In this document: positions 55,239-64,000 of the stretch, piece after piece
Layout: every line of letters starts with the position of its first letter
Position numbering within the stretch: the stretch's first letter is position 1
NCBI RefSeq assembly: GCF_000224145.3
Contig: NC_020167.2
Coordinates: forward strand, 2,788,412 to 2,852,411
DNA from: Ciona intestinalis
Lineage: Eukaryota; Chordata; Ascidiacea; Phlebobranchia; Cionidae
Length of the DNA: 64,000 nucleotides
Reading direction: 5' to 3'
Position numbers and translations under genes: made by a program
The notes under the pieces: generated by a model
Database searches by the model: none
What the model saw: only the letters and a program-made list of their open reading frames with translations
What the model was told of the DNA's origin: nothing

Positions 55239-56861
55239 ATGCCCAAATTTGCACAAATAGTAATGGGACCTGCAGGCAGCGGAAAGAGCACATATTGTGC
55301 AATGCTGGAGGAACACTTCAGAGCATTAAAAAGGCGATGTTTTATTGTCAACTTTGATCCTGCAGCTGAGAATTTTAAATATTCTGTGACTGTTGATGTT
55401 CGGTAAGTTTATTGGTGTGTTAAAGAAGTGTTTTCCAAACCTTTTTCTTACCACCACGCCCACACCGCCACCTAGACAACAAACGGAGGATCAAATGCCC
55501 TCCAAACAAATAATTTTTTCTCTTATTATAAACTAAAGTCTAACTTTATTAAAAGGGCTCAGGTTGGTGAAGTTTCAGCATTTTTTGCAAAGGTGAAGCA
55601 ACCTAATTTTAATAGAATATTTAATATTCATTCCCCCCTATTGAATGAATGAATGTAACTTACTTTATCCTCGCGTGGCCGGAACGACAGCCGTTATCAC
55701 AAGGGTTTCACACCTCGTTCCAGGTTACGATTTACCATGTATGTTACTTTGTTTGTTGAATTATATATTACAAATGTAAAGAAGGCCTAATTGCGCTGAA
55801 AGATGCAAAAATAATTGTTATTCACATATTCTTAGCACAACTGCTTTGATTTACCCTATGGTACCCTCAAAGTTTATAACGTGGCGCTTCCTAATTGCCA
55901 AGGTTAATATCCAACGCCATCTGCATGGTTGCAAATGCCCACTTTGGGAGCCACTATTTTAAAGCATGTGGTTGAATAAAGCGGGCTTTAAGGAATTTGT
56001 TTAAGGACCTTCTTTTAAATCAAACGTGTGTTTCATAATTGAGTATACTATAAAAAATGATAGGGTTGTTTTGTAATTAAATTTAGTGATATCGAGTATG
56101 AAGACTGTCTGTACATATTAGGTAATAGCTAAGGTTTTTTCAGTGAAGTGCTGCCTGTCATGTCAACCTTGAATTAATATGTTTTAACATGAAGGGAGCT
56201 GGTTCAGCTAGAGGATGTTATGGAAGATGATGATCTTAAGTTTGGACCTAACGGAGGACTTATCTTTTGCATGGAATATGTCATGAAGAACTTGGAGTGG
56301 CTGAGGGATAATCTGGAGGCTCAGGATGATGATTATTTTATTTTTGATTGTCCAGGTCAAATTGAGCTGTACACTCACCTGCCAGCAATGAAACAACTCA
56401 CTGAGACGTTGCAATCCTGGGATTTCCGGATTTGCGGAGTGTTTTTAGTAGATGCTCAATTTTTGGGTGATCCAAGTAAGTTTGTATCCGGTGTTCTCTC
56501 ATCATTATCCTGCATGGTGAATTTGGAAATACCACACATAAGTATCATGTCTAAACTTGACCTATTGCCCAAGCGCTCAAAGAAACAAATTAGAAAATAC
56601 CTCGACCCAGACATGATAGCAATTGCAGACTCTGAGGAGTCTCAATCATCATACCATAGCAGGAAATTTAGTAACCTGACCCGCGTAATATGTGAACTAA
56701 TTGATGATTACGGCATGGTCCGATTTTTACCACTGGATCGTTCCGATGAAGACTCTATTGATATAATACTCCAAAATATTGACATGTCTCTTCAATATGG
56801 GGAGGATCTGGAGGTCCAGGATAAGGATTTTGATCAGGATTTACCGGAATCCACAGAATAA
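55239..56861 (+). CDS. GPN3: GPN-loop GTPase 3
   Basis: GPN GTPase needed for cytoplasmic assembly and nuclear import of RNA polymerase II. Exons 55239-55402 and 56195-56861 join (phase 2) into 276 residues (284 in human). Start [18 protein letters not shown] carries the P-loop (GPAGSGKST, residues 10-18). The signature Gly-Pro-Asn motif is FGPNGG (GPN at 72-74). The switch region is [14 protein letters not shown] (Asp106) and the base-recognition motif is SKLD. The C-terminus has [19 protein letters not shown] and an acidic tail. ATG 55239 is chosen because it gives the conserved MPK start; the ATG at 55232 is in another frame. The 5' UTR is very short: an acceptor-like TTTTGGTAG ends 10 bp upstream, which suggests spliced-leader trans-splicing downstream of GTPBP3. 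The intron carries a partial SINE. Confidence 0.97.
55643..55760 (-). mobile_element. SINE 3' half in the GPN3 intron
   Basis: AATGAATGAATGTAACTTAC, TTTATCCTCGCGTGGCCGGA and ATTTACCATGTATGTTACTT match the family; the head is absent. Confidence 0.75.
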
Positions 56862-57190
56862 CTATTTTGTCTGTGTTAACTTGCACTGCCAAGTATGTTT
56901 TATTGGTTTTAATCAGATCAATGTCTCATATTCATTAATTTACTGTTAACAACACATGAAATTAATTAAACTTCACAAGTTTAAGTAGCCAACCACAAGT
57001 TTAATTACTAACTAAAACTGTTTGATTGATGCTTCAGGTAATAATCACCAGTACCCAAACCTTTTTTATACAACGTGGCGCGTGGCCCTTTTAAAAAATT
57101 TGAAAAATCAGTGAATCCCATATTTATTTTAACCTTTTCAAAAAAATAAGAAACGTCAATTAATTAATTTTGAATGTATTTTTTTGTTAT

Positions 57191-57320
57191 AGCAGGCGGG
57201 GGGGGGGTCTATGGAAGCCATGAGGATAGGGTTTATAATCTTTAAATTTTCTTTGTTTACTACCAAATGGTACAAGAAAATAGACAGAAAAGATGTCCCA
57301 TCTTCCCCCACCCTACTATA
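57191..57320. mobile_element. Truncated MITE with a G-run
   Basis: The right half is complete (GTTTACTACCAAATGGTACA to TTCCCCCACCCTACTATA); the left part is collapsed to GCAGGCGGGGGGGG followed by TCTATGGAAGCC. Confidence 0.7.
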
Positions 57321-57901
57321 TATAATGTTGAAGTGGACTTCATAAAATAAGAAAGAAATCTTTTTTAAATTTTTCCATTACCCCTTAAAAAAGGCTCGGT
57401 TTCCTGGTTGGAAACCCTGGTCTAGGGGTTAAATCATCCGATTTTAGCACCTAATAGATAAGGTATTACTTTAGCATTTTATATTCAACTTTTTCGCGGA
57501 AGAGTGTAGTTCAACTGAGGTCAGAAATAGAAGTAAGGACATGCGGCTCGTGTCTGGAGTCATGAACGTTTTAAAAGACAGTGGGTTTTCTGTATATTGT
57601 CACAATCAAAGTCCGTAAATAAACAGGTATATATACCGACTCTGGTCACATCATAATCTCGGCTTTTCCAAAAGGTGGCCCATTTGTGTGCCTGTACTTC
57701 AAGATTAAGGTGTTGATAATAGGATAAGCGTTAACCATATATCTGCGGTATATCTGCACAGAACACAGGTAGGTAAAAGTTTAACACGAAATAAATTGAA
57801 CCAGCGTGTTGTGTCGATCAAGGTGTCGACTTAACAGCCGCGTAAATATCGTCTTGTATCAAATTTAAAGCGCATTACAATCATGAACTTTATTAATATA
57901 T

Positions 57902-58097
57902 ATAGTAGGGTGGGCGAAGATGGGATACCTGTTCATTTCATTTTCTCGTCCAATTTGATAGTAAGCAAAGAACATTCAAAGAACTCTAAAACCGTATCCT
58001 CACAACTCCCATAGACCGTTGTTAATTGTTTATAACACGATCATGATACTTGGATATCAGGTGCTAAAGGTGTTCCATCTTTCCCCACCCCACTATA
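57902..58097. mobile_element. MITE copy
   Basis: The ends ATAGTAGGGTGGGCGAAGAT and TTTCCCCACCCCACTATAT are complementary. Confidence 0.8.
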
Positions 58098-58912
58098 TTT
58101 TAAATAGCAATATTATTCAGTACAGAACGGGCGCCATACAAATGTATGTCACGATGTTGTTTCACAAGCAACAATTGAAACTAGGTGTAAGAAAATTCAT
58201 TGAATAGTTGGGATGTACCGATTAGTAGTTTTTGGGCAATCAAAAGATCTGGTTCGAAACCATTCTGTGCACAAAATGCTTTTAAACTCTTTGTTCTGTT
58301 GTTGGTCAATTCATGACGATAGTGTTATGACTTACAATGTGAATATTTACTTAACCCTAATTTAATTTTATTGATTTAATTCAAACTTGTTTTGTTATCA
58401 GCATTTGCTGTTATCGCTGTCAGCTTGAAAATTGTTTGTTATCTTTATGTTGGATCATGTGACAGCGGTTCCGCTTTTCGGGTGTTGACGTTATGATGAT
58501 GTCATAATGATTTCGCGGTCAGCTGATGTTGTGTTTATATCGGAGGTTTGTTTACATTCTAGCCTTTTGTTTGCAAACTAGATTCACCGAGTTGGGGAGA
58601 ATGTAATATATGTTTATACATAATGTAGTGCATTCCTTAAATGTATATGAGATTAGTGTAGTGCATTAAATAGCCTGGTGGACTTTATTTTGAACCAGTG
58701 TAAATTGCTCTTTTTTTTGAAGTCGCACTAATAGTTTATCAGGCACCTTAATGTGTCTGTTATATGTAATAATGTAGACTGATCAGTATAAACGGTGGTT
58801 TTTATTGCTTCAGCTTAACATTGTGTCGCTTCAGATAGTGTGTATATTTTTGCGCTGTGCAAGCTTTTCTTTGTTTTTATATTTGACCGGAGAGTAACAT
58901 CACGCTATCAAC

Positions 58913-59269
58913 ATGAAGTGGCAATTCAAGGTGGATCACACATACGAGCATCGTTGCAACGAGTCTTCTAAAATCATCACGAAGTATCCAAGCCGTATCC
59001 CTGTGATTGTGGAAAAAGCGGAAGGTTCCACCATCCAGGACATTGATAAGAGAAAGTATCTTGTCCCAGCTGATATCTCGGTTGCTCAATTCATGTGGAT
59101 CATCAGGAAACGTATTGACCTTTCTCCTGAGAAAGCAATCTTTCTCTTTGTTGATAAAGTTGTCCCAAACTCATGCTCCACCATGGGAGCAATCTACGCA
59201 GAACACAAAGATGAAGATGGTTTCCTTTACATCGCTTACAGCGGTGAAAACACGTTCGGTTCATGCTAA
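58913..59269 (+). CDS. GABARAPL2: ATG8-family ubiquitin-like protein GABARAPL2 (GATE-16)
   Basis: This is a ubiquitin-like modifier conjugated to phosphatidylethanolamine on autophagosomes, also used in Golgi trafficking. It is one exon of 118 residues. It follows GABARAPL2 more closely than GABARAP or LC3: [15 protein letters not shown] at the start, [20 protein letters not shown] in the middle and [15 protein letters not shown] at the end. Gly116 is the residue exposed by ATG4 cleavage of the last two residues (Ser-Cys). The basic N-terminal helices and the LIR-binding pocket segments ([17 protein letters not shown]) are intact. The absence of introns differs from vertebrate orthologues; a 5' UTR intron cannot be excluded. 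No unusual start context was noticed (ATCAACATGAAG). Confidence 0.97.
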   Translation: MKWQFKVDHTYEHRCNESSKIITKYPSRIPVIVEKAEGSTIQDIDKRKYLVPADISVAQFMWIIRKRIDLSPEKAIFLFVDKVVPNSCSTMGAIYAEHKDEDGFLYIAYSGENTFGSC

Positions 59270-60022
59270 GCATGGTTCAACACTCACTGTTTATTGTTGG
59301 GATATTAAAAACTATATTTTCACAAATTGTTATCCGGAACTTTTGTTTTACTTTTATTGGTTGTACGTCATTCCGAGGCATACAGACATGGCTATTGCAT
59401 GGTAGACTTAAAGCATATTAAAAATGTTGTAACTTTGTGTAATATGTGCATTACTTTGTTGTATTTTCTGATGTTTTCGTAATCTGTTATTTTTTCGATG
59501 TTTTTATTGTGGCATATCAGTTTTCTTTTCTAAAAAATTAAATTGTAGTTTGTCTTCTACTGATGCTTTGCACTTACAGAATATAAAACATTTTTTGGGC
59601 CTAATATTTGGTTTTACACAAACAGTTTAAACAAGCAAGCATACTTTCTTGCCGCATTTGGTTACAGAAAATTTCAGTTACTTTACTAGTTTACCGACTA
59701 AGTTTCATTTTCAAGTGTTAATCATTTTCTGTCTAAATATATTCTTAAAGTTTTATGTTGTTTTCTTGTGTATGTTTTTCTTTCTCTGTATATGTATTAT
59801 AGTTAAATTTGTACTGGCTATTAGAGTAAACTAAACAAAAAATGGTGTAATCCAGGCATATTGTATATTTTGGTAAATTTAACTATAGAGATCAGATGAA
59901 AGGAACATATAATATTGCTTGCTTAAAAAAAACATACGTGTTTTATAACATAGATGTGGTAGATGACCTATTTGTTGCTAGGGCCAAAAATTGCTCTGTT
60001 ATCATGAGGTAGACCTTCAAGC
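59270..60022. other. GABARAPL2 3' UTR and BLTP1 promoter region
   Basis: It is AT-rich with no repeat or gene recognised. A two-codon upstream frame (ATG AGG TAG at 60004) precedes the BLTP1 start. Confidence 0.45.
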
Positions 60023-63000
60023 ATGATATTGGTATTTGGGTTCTTGATCCAGGCAACTTATGTTGCAGTAGCAACAGCACAAAATACCACAACCTCTTTT
60101 AACCAAAATCAAACAGCCATCCCTGGCTCAGAAGTTCTCCCACCTAATTGTTCAACTGGAAATGATCGTTTAAATTTAGGGTGCATTGATAATTCCCTAA
60201 GAAGCAATCAGTCATCACTTGTCCAGCTTTTTGTAGTAACTTCCCTTTCAGGGTTGTGGATATTATACTTAGCTTATTACAACTCAAGGTTTTTCGGACT
60301 TGTATTAACTAAGGTCATCAACCAGTTTTACAAAGGTAACCCATAATTTCACTGACATCTAAAACTTCTTCTTTCCTCTCAATAAGCCAGAAACTAAGTT
60401 TGTTAATAACCTTATATACAGCAGTTTTATTTTATGTAAAAAGCAGAAAGACTCTTCGCTATTTTACTAATTGTAAAACAAAAGTAAATTTAAGGTCTTT
60501 TCAGATGCGTATATCAAAATTGGATCTTTCTCATTTTCTGTGCTTTCTGGGAAGCTTATGTTCCGAGAGGTTTATTACATCACAACAGATTACTCACTGA
60601 GGATTGATGATGGTTATTGTATATTTAGATGGTGGAGACCATACGAAGTTAGCTCATGGCAAAAGCAAAAAGGTAGCAACCTAATTATGCATTATAATAA
60701 TGTGTTGTTATGATAAATGCTACTCTTAACGTGAGTTTTAATTGCTATACATATGAGTACCTATTCAATATAAAATGCATAGCTTGTGTTAAAGCACATT
60801 ATATGCAATGCTGGTGCTGTGAGAATCAGTTGCCGCCCAAATAATAAAAAGCTTTAGCGATGAATCACCAACTATGATGTCATACTGTTGTGGTTATGAT
60901 GTATATACCTGTGCAACTTCCTGTCGCAGGCATACAGGAACCAACTTCACAAATACATAAAAGTTTTTGTTTGTGTGCACAACAACATCTCATATTTTCC
61001 AAGAAATAACTAATTACTTCAATGTTCATAATAAACCTGCACATTCAATTCTTTTTTGCACAAAACCCTTTTAAAATATGTCGTATCATTTCTTGAACTT
61101 TTGCACTAAGTAAGTGCCTGCTTACCTGTATCTTTTTTTCGCAGACTTAAGCCAAGGTCACACGAGGTTAAGCGTTGTCATATCTAACATTCGGTTTCAT
61201 GTTTATAATCGGAATGCGGTTTATGCAAGATTACAGACCCTATTTGCAGATAAGACTTCCCAGAAATCCATGAAAGGTTTGTGGGTATCAGATATGAAGT
61301 ACATATTAGGAAAGATCAAATCTAAGGTCATCACAGCCTGGTATTTGCGGATTCATTATGAACTCATAATAAACCCTTTCATTATGAGCTCATAAGCCTT
61401 TTATAGCCCAATTAACGTAATGGTTTATGGTTTAAATCTACTTATGATTTAATAAGACAACTAGCAAATAATGAGACAGCCAGCAAATTTTCTTTTTTTT
61501 GTTTTTGTACATTCGGGGATCTATTAAATTTATGGATACCCTGACTTTTCAATACATAGGTGTTGCATGACTTCCAGTACATAGGCAATACATAGGTGCC
61601 TATAAACAATGGTGCTTCTAGTATAACAATACTGAAGTAAGTTGGGTAACATTATTCCGTTATAAAGTGTGTGGTGAAACCATGTATTTATAACAAATAG
61701 TTCTTGTTTTATACATCATAGATTATTTTTTAAAGTTAACATTAATGGAATGTCTTGTGTATCTATATCAGGTTAAAAACTAAATCCTAAAACAGAAACT
61801 TCCAAACGTCCGAAGCGTACGTCAACCTCCACTAACCCCACACCCCAAACCCCAACAGTGGGCGATGAAATTGTTTGGTGGAGACGCTTGTTCCCTGTTA
61901 TCAAATGCACCATCTCACATGGGAGAATATCATTCGGAAACAAGTACTTGCCAAATACATTGGGTATATACACTTTTTGGTTAAATTTGTAGTTAATACA
62001 ATAATGTATGTTGCAAGTTAAGTATCTAATTATCCCTATTTAATTAATTGTTTGTTACAAATAAGTCATGAAAATTAATTAAATTCTTTCAGGAGCTTTG
62101 GGATGGAGGATAAATTAATGGAAGTTAAAATCTGATAATCTTATTATTACTTTAAAATATCTGTAAAAAAATTACTTTTAAATAAATATTGGTCTATAGA
62201 GTGCACCAATGGCCTAATTACCACGAATAAATCAAATATTTAAAAATGGGGAAATATTATATATAGATAGCTGAAAGTTTCAACTGCCCTCTACTTACCA
62301 CTTAAAGGTTATTCTCTCTTATCGCCAAATGTTAAACTTTTTAGTGGTAAAAGGTAAAAGCCTAACATAGCTTTGCTATATTACAGTTGTTTCATTTGGA
62401 GAGGGAGACTTTCAATACAAAACAACTGAAGCCAGCAACCCATATGATATCTTCATGCATGCATTAGAAGGCACCATGGGTTCATTACGACTCATGTTGG
62501 TGCCCAGTTTAGGTTACGATCCTTCATTTAATCCTCCAATGTTGGGAATACTTCCAATACATAATGAACCACCACCAAGGAAAATGGGTGAGGGATATGT
62601 TATCGTGAGGTCCAACGATGTGGACGTCACTTTTCTTATAGATGAGCCAGGTAAGATCTAACATTTTCGATGTAAGGTGTATTAGTATTAGCCAAACAAA
62701 ATCGGTTTTCTGAACAAAATAAATGATATAATAAACATTTTTTATATCTTGGAAATGATAGCGAAGGTCATGTTATTTAAAAAATTGAAGAGAATGGAAT
62801 CCACTGCATAACTTAAAAAAGGATTTTAATACGTTTAAAATATGTTGTTGCTTTTCTTTTTCTAAGATCAATGCATGTTCACTGTACAACATATGTTACA
62901 TTCCAAATAAATCAGATTTTCTTTACCAACAGGAAAAGTACAAAGTGAGCCACTCCCCCAGAGCAAAGAAACATCAGATACAAATGAGAGTGGTGACCCT

Positions 63001-63630
63001 ATATGGGAGATTGTGCTTAGGTTTGGTAAAAGGTCAAGTTTAAATTATGGACCATGGGCAGACAGGTGCAACAAATTTTGAATGTAGATAGTTTTGGATT
63101 TTTTGTTTCTAGCTATTCTTAAATTCTTTACCTGATTATTTTAGCTTCATTCCACATGGGTTAAGTTTTTGGCTCAAATGCTTAAGAATATTAAGTTTTA
63201 GAAAACAAAGCACTTACGTTAAAAGCAATATAGGTTTAAATTTTAAATGATACTACCAAAAGCCTGTCTGGTAAATTTAAAATATTTATCAAACTACCTG
63301 AGCGCTGAAGTGGTGGCTTCTGGCTTAAATCGGCACTTAGCCTGTTAACCTATCTTTTTTGAATTTTTTTGCATTAAAATACAAAATTGCATTAATATTT
63401 TTTTGCTTTAAACTATTGATAAACTTGATTTCAGGCAACGTGAGCTAATATGGAAGTTTTTCTACCCTCCTGACTTTCAACCACTAGAGGTCACAAAAGC
63501 AGCCAAAGCTGGAGAACTACGAATGGCCAAATCAATGAGGGTAACGGCAAACTTGCTGAAAGAAGCAGAAATAGATATTTTATTCACTAAAGACGATGAA
63601 ATTAATGCAATGCATCTTAATGTGTCTAAG
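60023..63630 (+). CDS. BLTP1: Bridge-like lipid transfer protein 1 (KIAA1109/Tweek), first seven exons
   Basis: Giant chorein-like protein that forms a hydrophobic groove for bulk lipid transfer between ER and plasma membrane. Visible exons are 60023-60335, 60505-60672, 61145-61276, 61796-61963, 62387-62650, 62933-63065 and 63435-63630, about 458 residues, all in phase. The gene continues past the right edge. Family signatures: a membrane span then YLAYYNSRFFGLVLTKVINQ, DAYIKIGSFSFSVLSGKLMF, REVYYITTDYSLRIDDG and CIFRWWRPYE, IRFHVYNRNAVYARLQ, RRLFPVIKCTISHGRISFGN, NEPPPRKMGEGYVIVRSNDV, LNYGPWADRQRELIWKFFYP. The N-terminus has an extra signal-like segment (MILVFGFLIQATYVAV) and a short Asn-rich region before the span. 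The end of exon 3 and start of exon 4 were chosen by phase and are the least certain junction. Confidence 0.93.
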
Positions 63631-64000
63631 GTACCAGTTTTACAGTTTTGTTTTCCACAATTATTTTTTAATTTTTTTCTTCTGTATGGGTGAGGTCCTA
63701 CAGCTAGGCTGGTATGTAACTTACTTTATCCTAATGTGGCTGGAAAACGACAGTCAATATACATAGGTGTTCATATACCATGTGTCAGCTTATGAGTTAC
63801 CACGTATGTTACTTTGTGGGTGGAGATTTTTTGGGGGAATTTTTTTTTTTTTTTATGCAAGGCTGATAGTTTGGACAACCCGTCAGTGACCACTGGGTTG
63901 GAGCAATTGTCGTTAAGTGTCTTGACCAAGGATACATACGCCAACAATAGTAGCAGCGACGAGCCTTGAACCCATTACCTCTGGGTTACAGACAGGCGCG
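63631..64000. other. BLTP1 intron 7, running off the right edge
   Basis: It is almost filled by the SINE at 63683-64000. Confidence 0.6.
63683..64000 (-). mobile_element. SINE with variant leader, cut by window end
   Basis: It starts with TATGGGTGAGGTCCTACAGC followed by the standard TGTAACTTACTTTATCCTAA. The tRNA-like head is reached (CCTTGAACCCATTACCTCTG) but truncated at 64000. Confidence 0.8.

Larger units (their letters stand above)
56862..58912. other. Spacer between GPN3 and GABARAPL2
   Basis: It has the GPN3 3' UTR, two MITE copies (57191-57320, 57902-58097) and a long G run at about 57198-57208. From about 58600 it should be GABARAPL2 promoter and 5' UTR. No further gene is seen. 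Confidence 0.4.

Noticed and set aside
58210-58275. Possible tRNA remnant (GGTTCGAAACC at about 58251)
   Set aside because: Only the B-box-like motif is visible; no A-box or acceptor stem can be paired.

Overview
This is a window of an AT-rich animal genome, almost certainly a tunicate of the genus Ciona (C. intestinalis/robusta complex). The evidence is the set of compact intron-rich animal genes, many copies of a roughly 190 bp palindromic MITE with GTAGGGTGGG-type ends, and many copies of a tRNA-headed SINE. Both repeat types match what I remember of Ciona repeats; no search was run. There is no bacterial, viral or CRISPR content. Two assembly gaps (50 N each) lie at 15250-15299 and 42096-42145.

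Layout. 1-8.5 kb: two minus-strand genes, the first exons of an unrecognised multi-pass membrane protein (runs off the left edge) and a two-exon gene for a disordered protein starting MGCSAS. 8.5-11 kb: no gene seen. 11-19 kb: the most unusual region, three loci of one small secreted-peptide family. Each encodes a signal peptide, an Arg/aromatic-rich cationic block and a separate acidic tail, the precursor layout of tunicate antimicrobial peptides. One locus (minus) carries a frameshift, a GC splice donor and a tail of ten-residue repeats. The other two (plus) are nearly identical head-to-tail duplicates, one interrupted by a gap. A fourth, promoter-only fragment lies at about 12.8-13.0 kb. 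19-23.8 kb: two tandem plus-strand genes of the SGNH/PC-esterase (Pmr5/Cas1p-like) type.

24-43 kb: a complete 35-exon NCAPD3 (condensin II HEAT subunit). All exon phases join into a 1460-codon frame. Its introns hold a 965 bp foldback element, a nested hAT-type element, SINEs, MITEs and a minisatellite. 44-47 kb: a five-exon Golgi carbohydrate 6-O-sulfotransferase. 48-53 kb: an orphan minus-strand exon, an unrecognised five-exon 170-aa gene and a doubtful small ORF. 53.5-57 kb: intronless GTPBP3, closely followed by GPN3 in a possible operon. 58.9 kb: intronless GABARAPL2 (ATG8 family). 60-64 kb: the first seven exons of BLTP1 (KIAA1109), leaving on the right.

The genes from 24 kb rightward are unrelated housekeeping functions (chromosome condensation, glycan sulfation, mitochondrial tRNA modification, RNA polymerase assembly, autophagy, lipid transfer). 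The 11-24 kb part looks like a lineage-specific accessory block. Multi-exon models were built by hand from splice signals and phase consistency; no transcript evidence was available.
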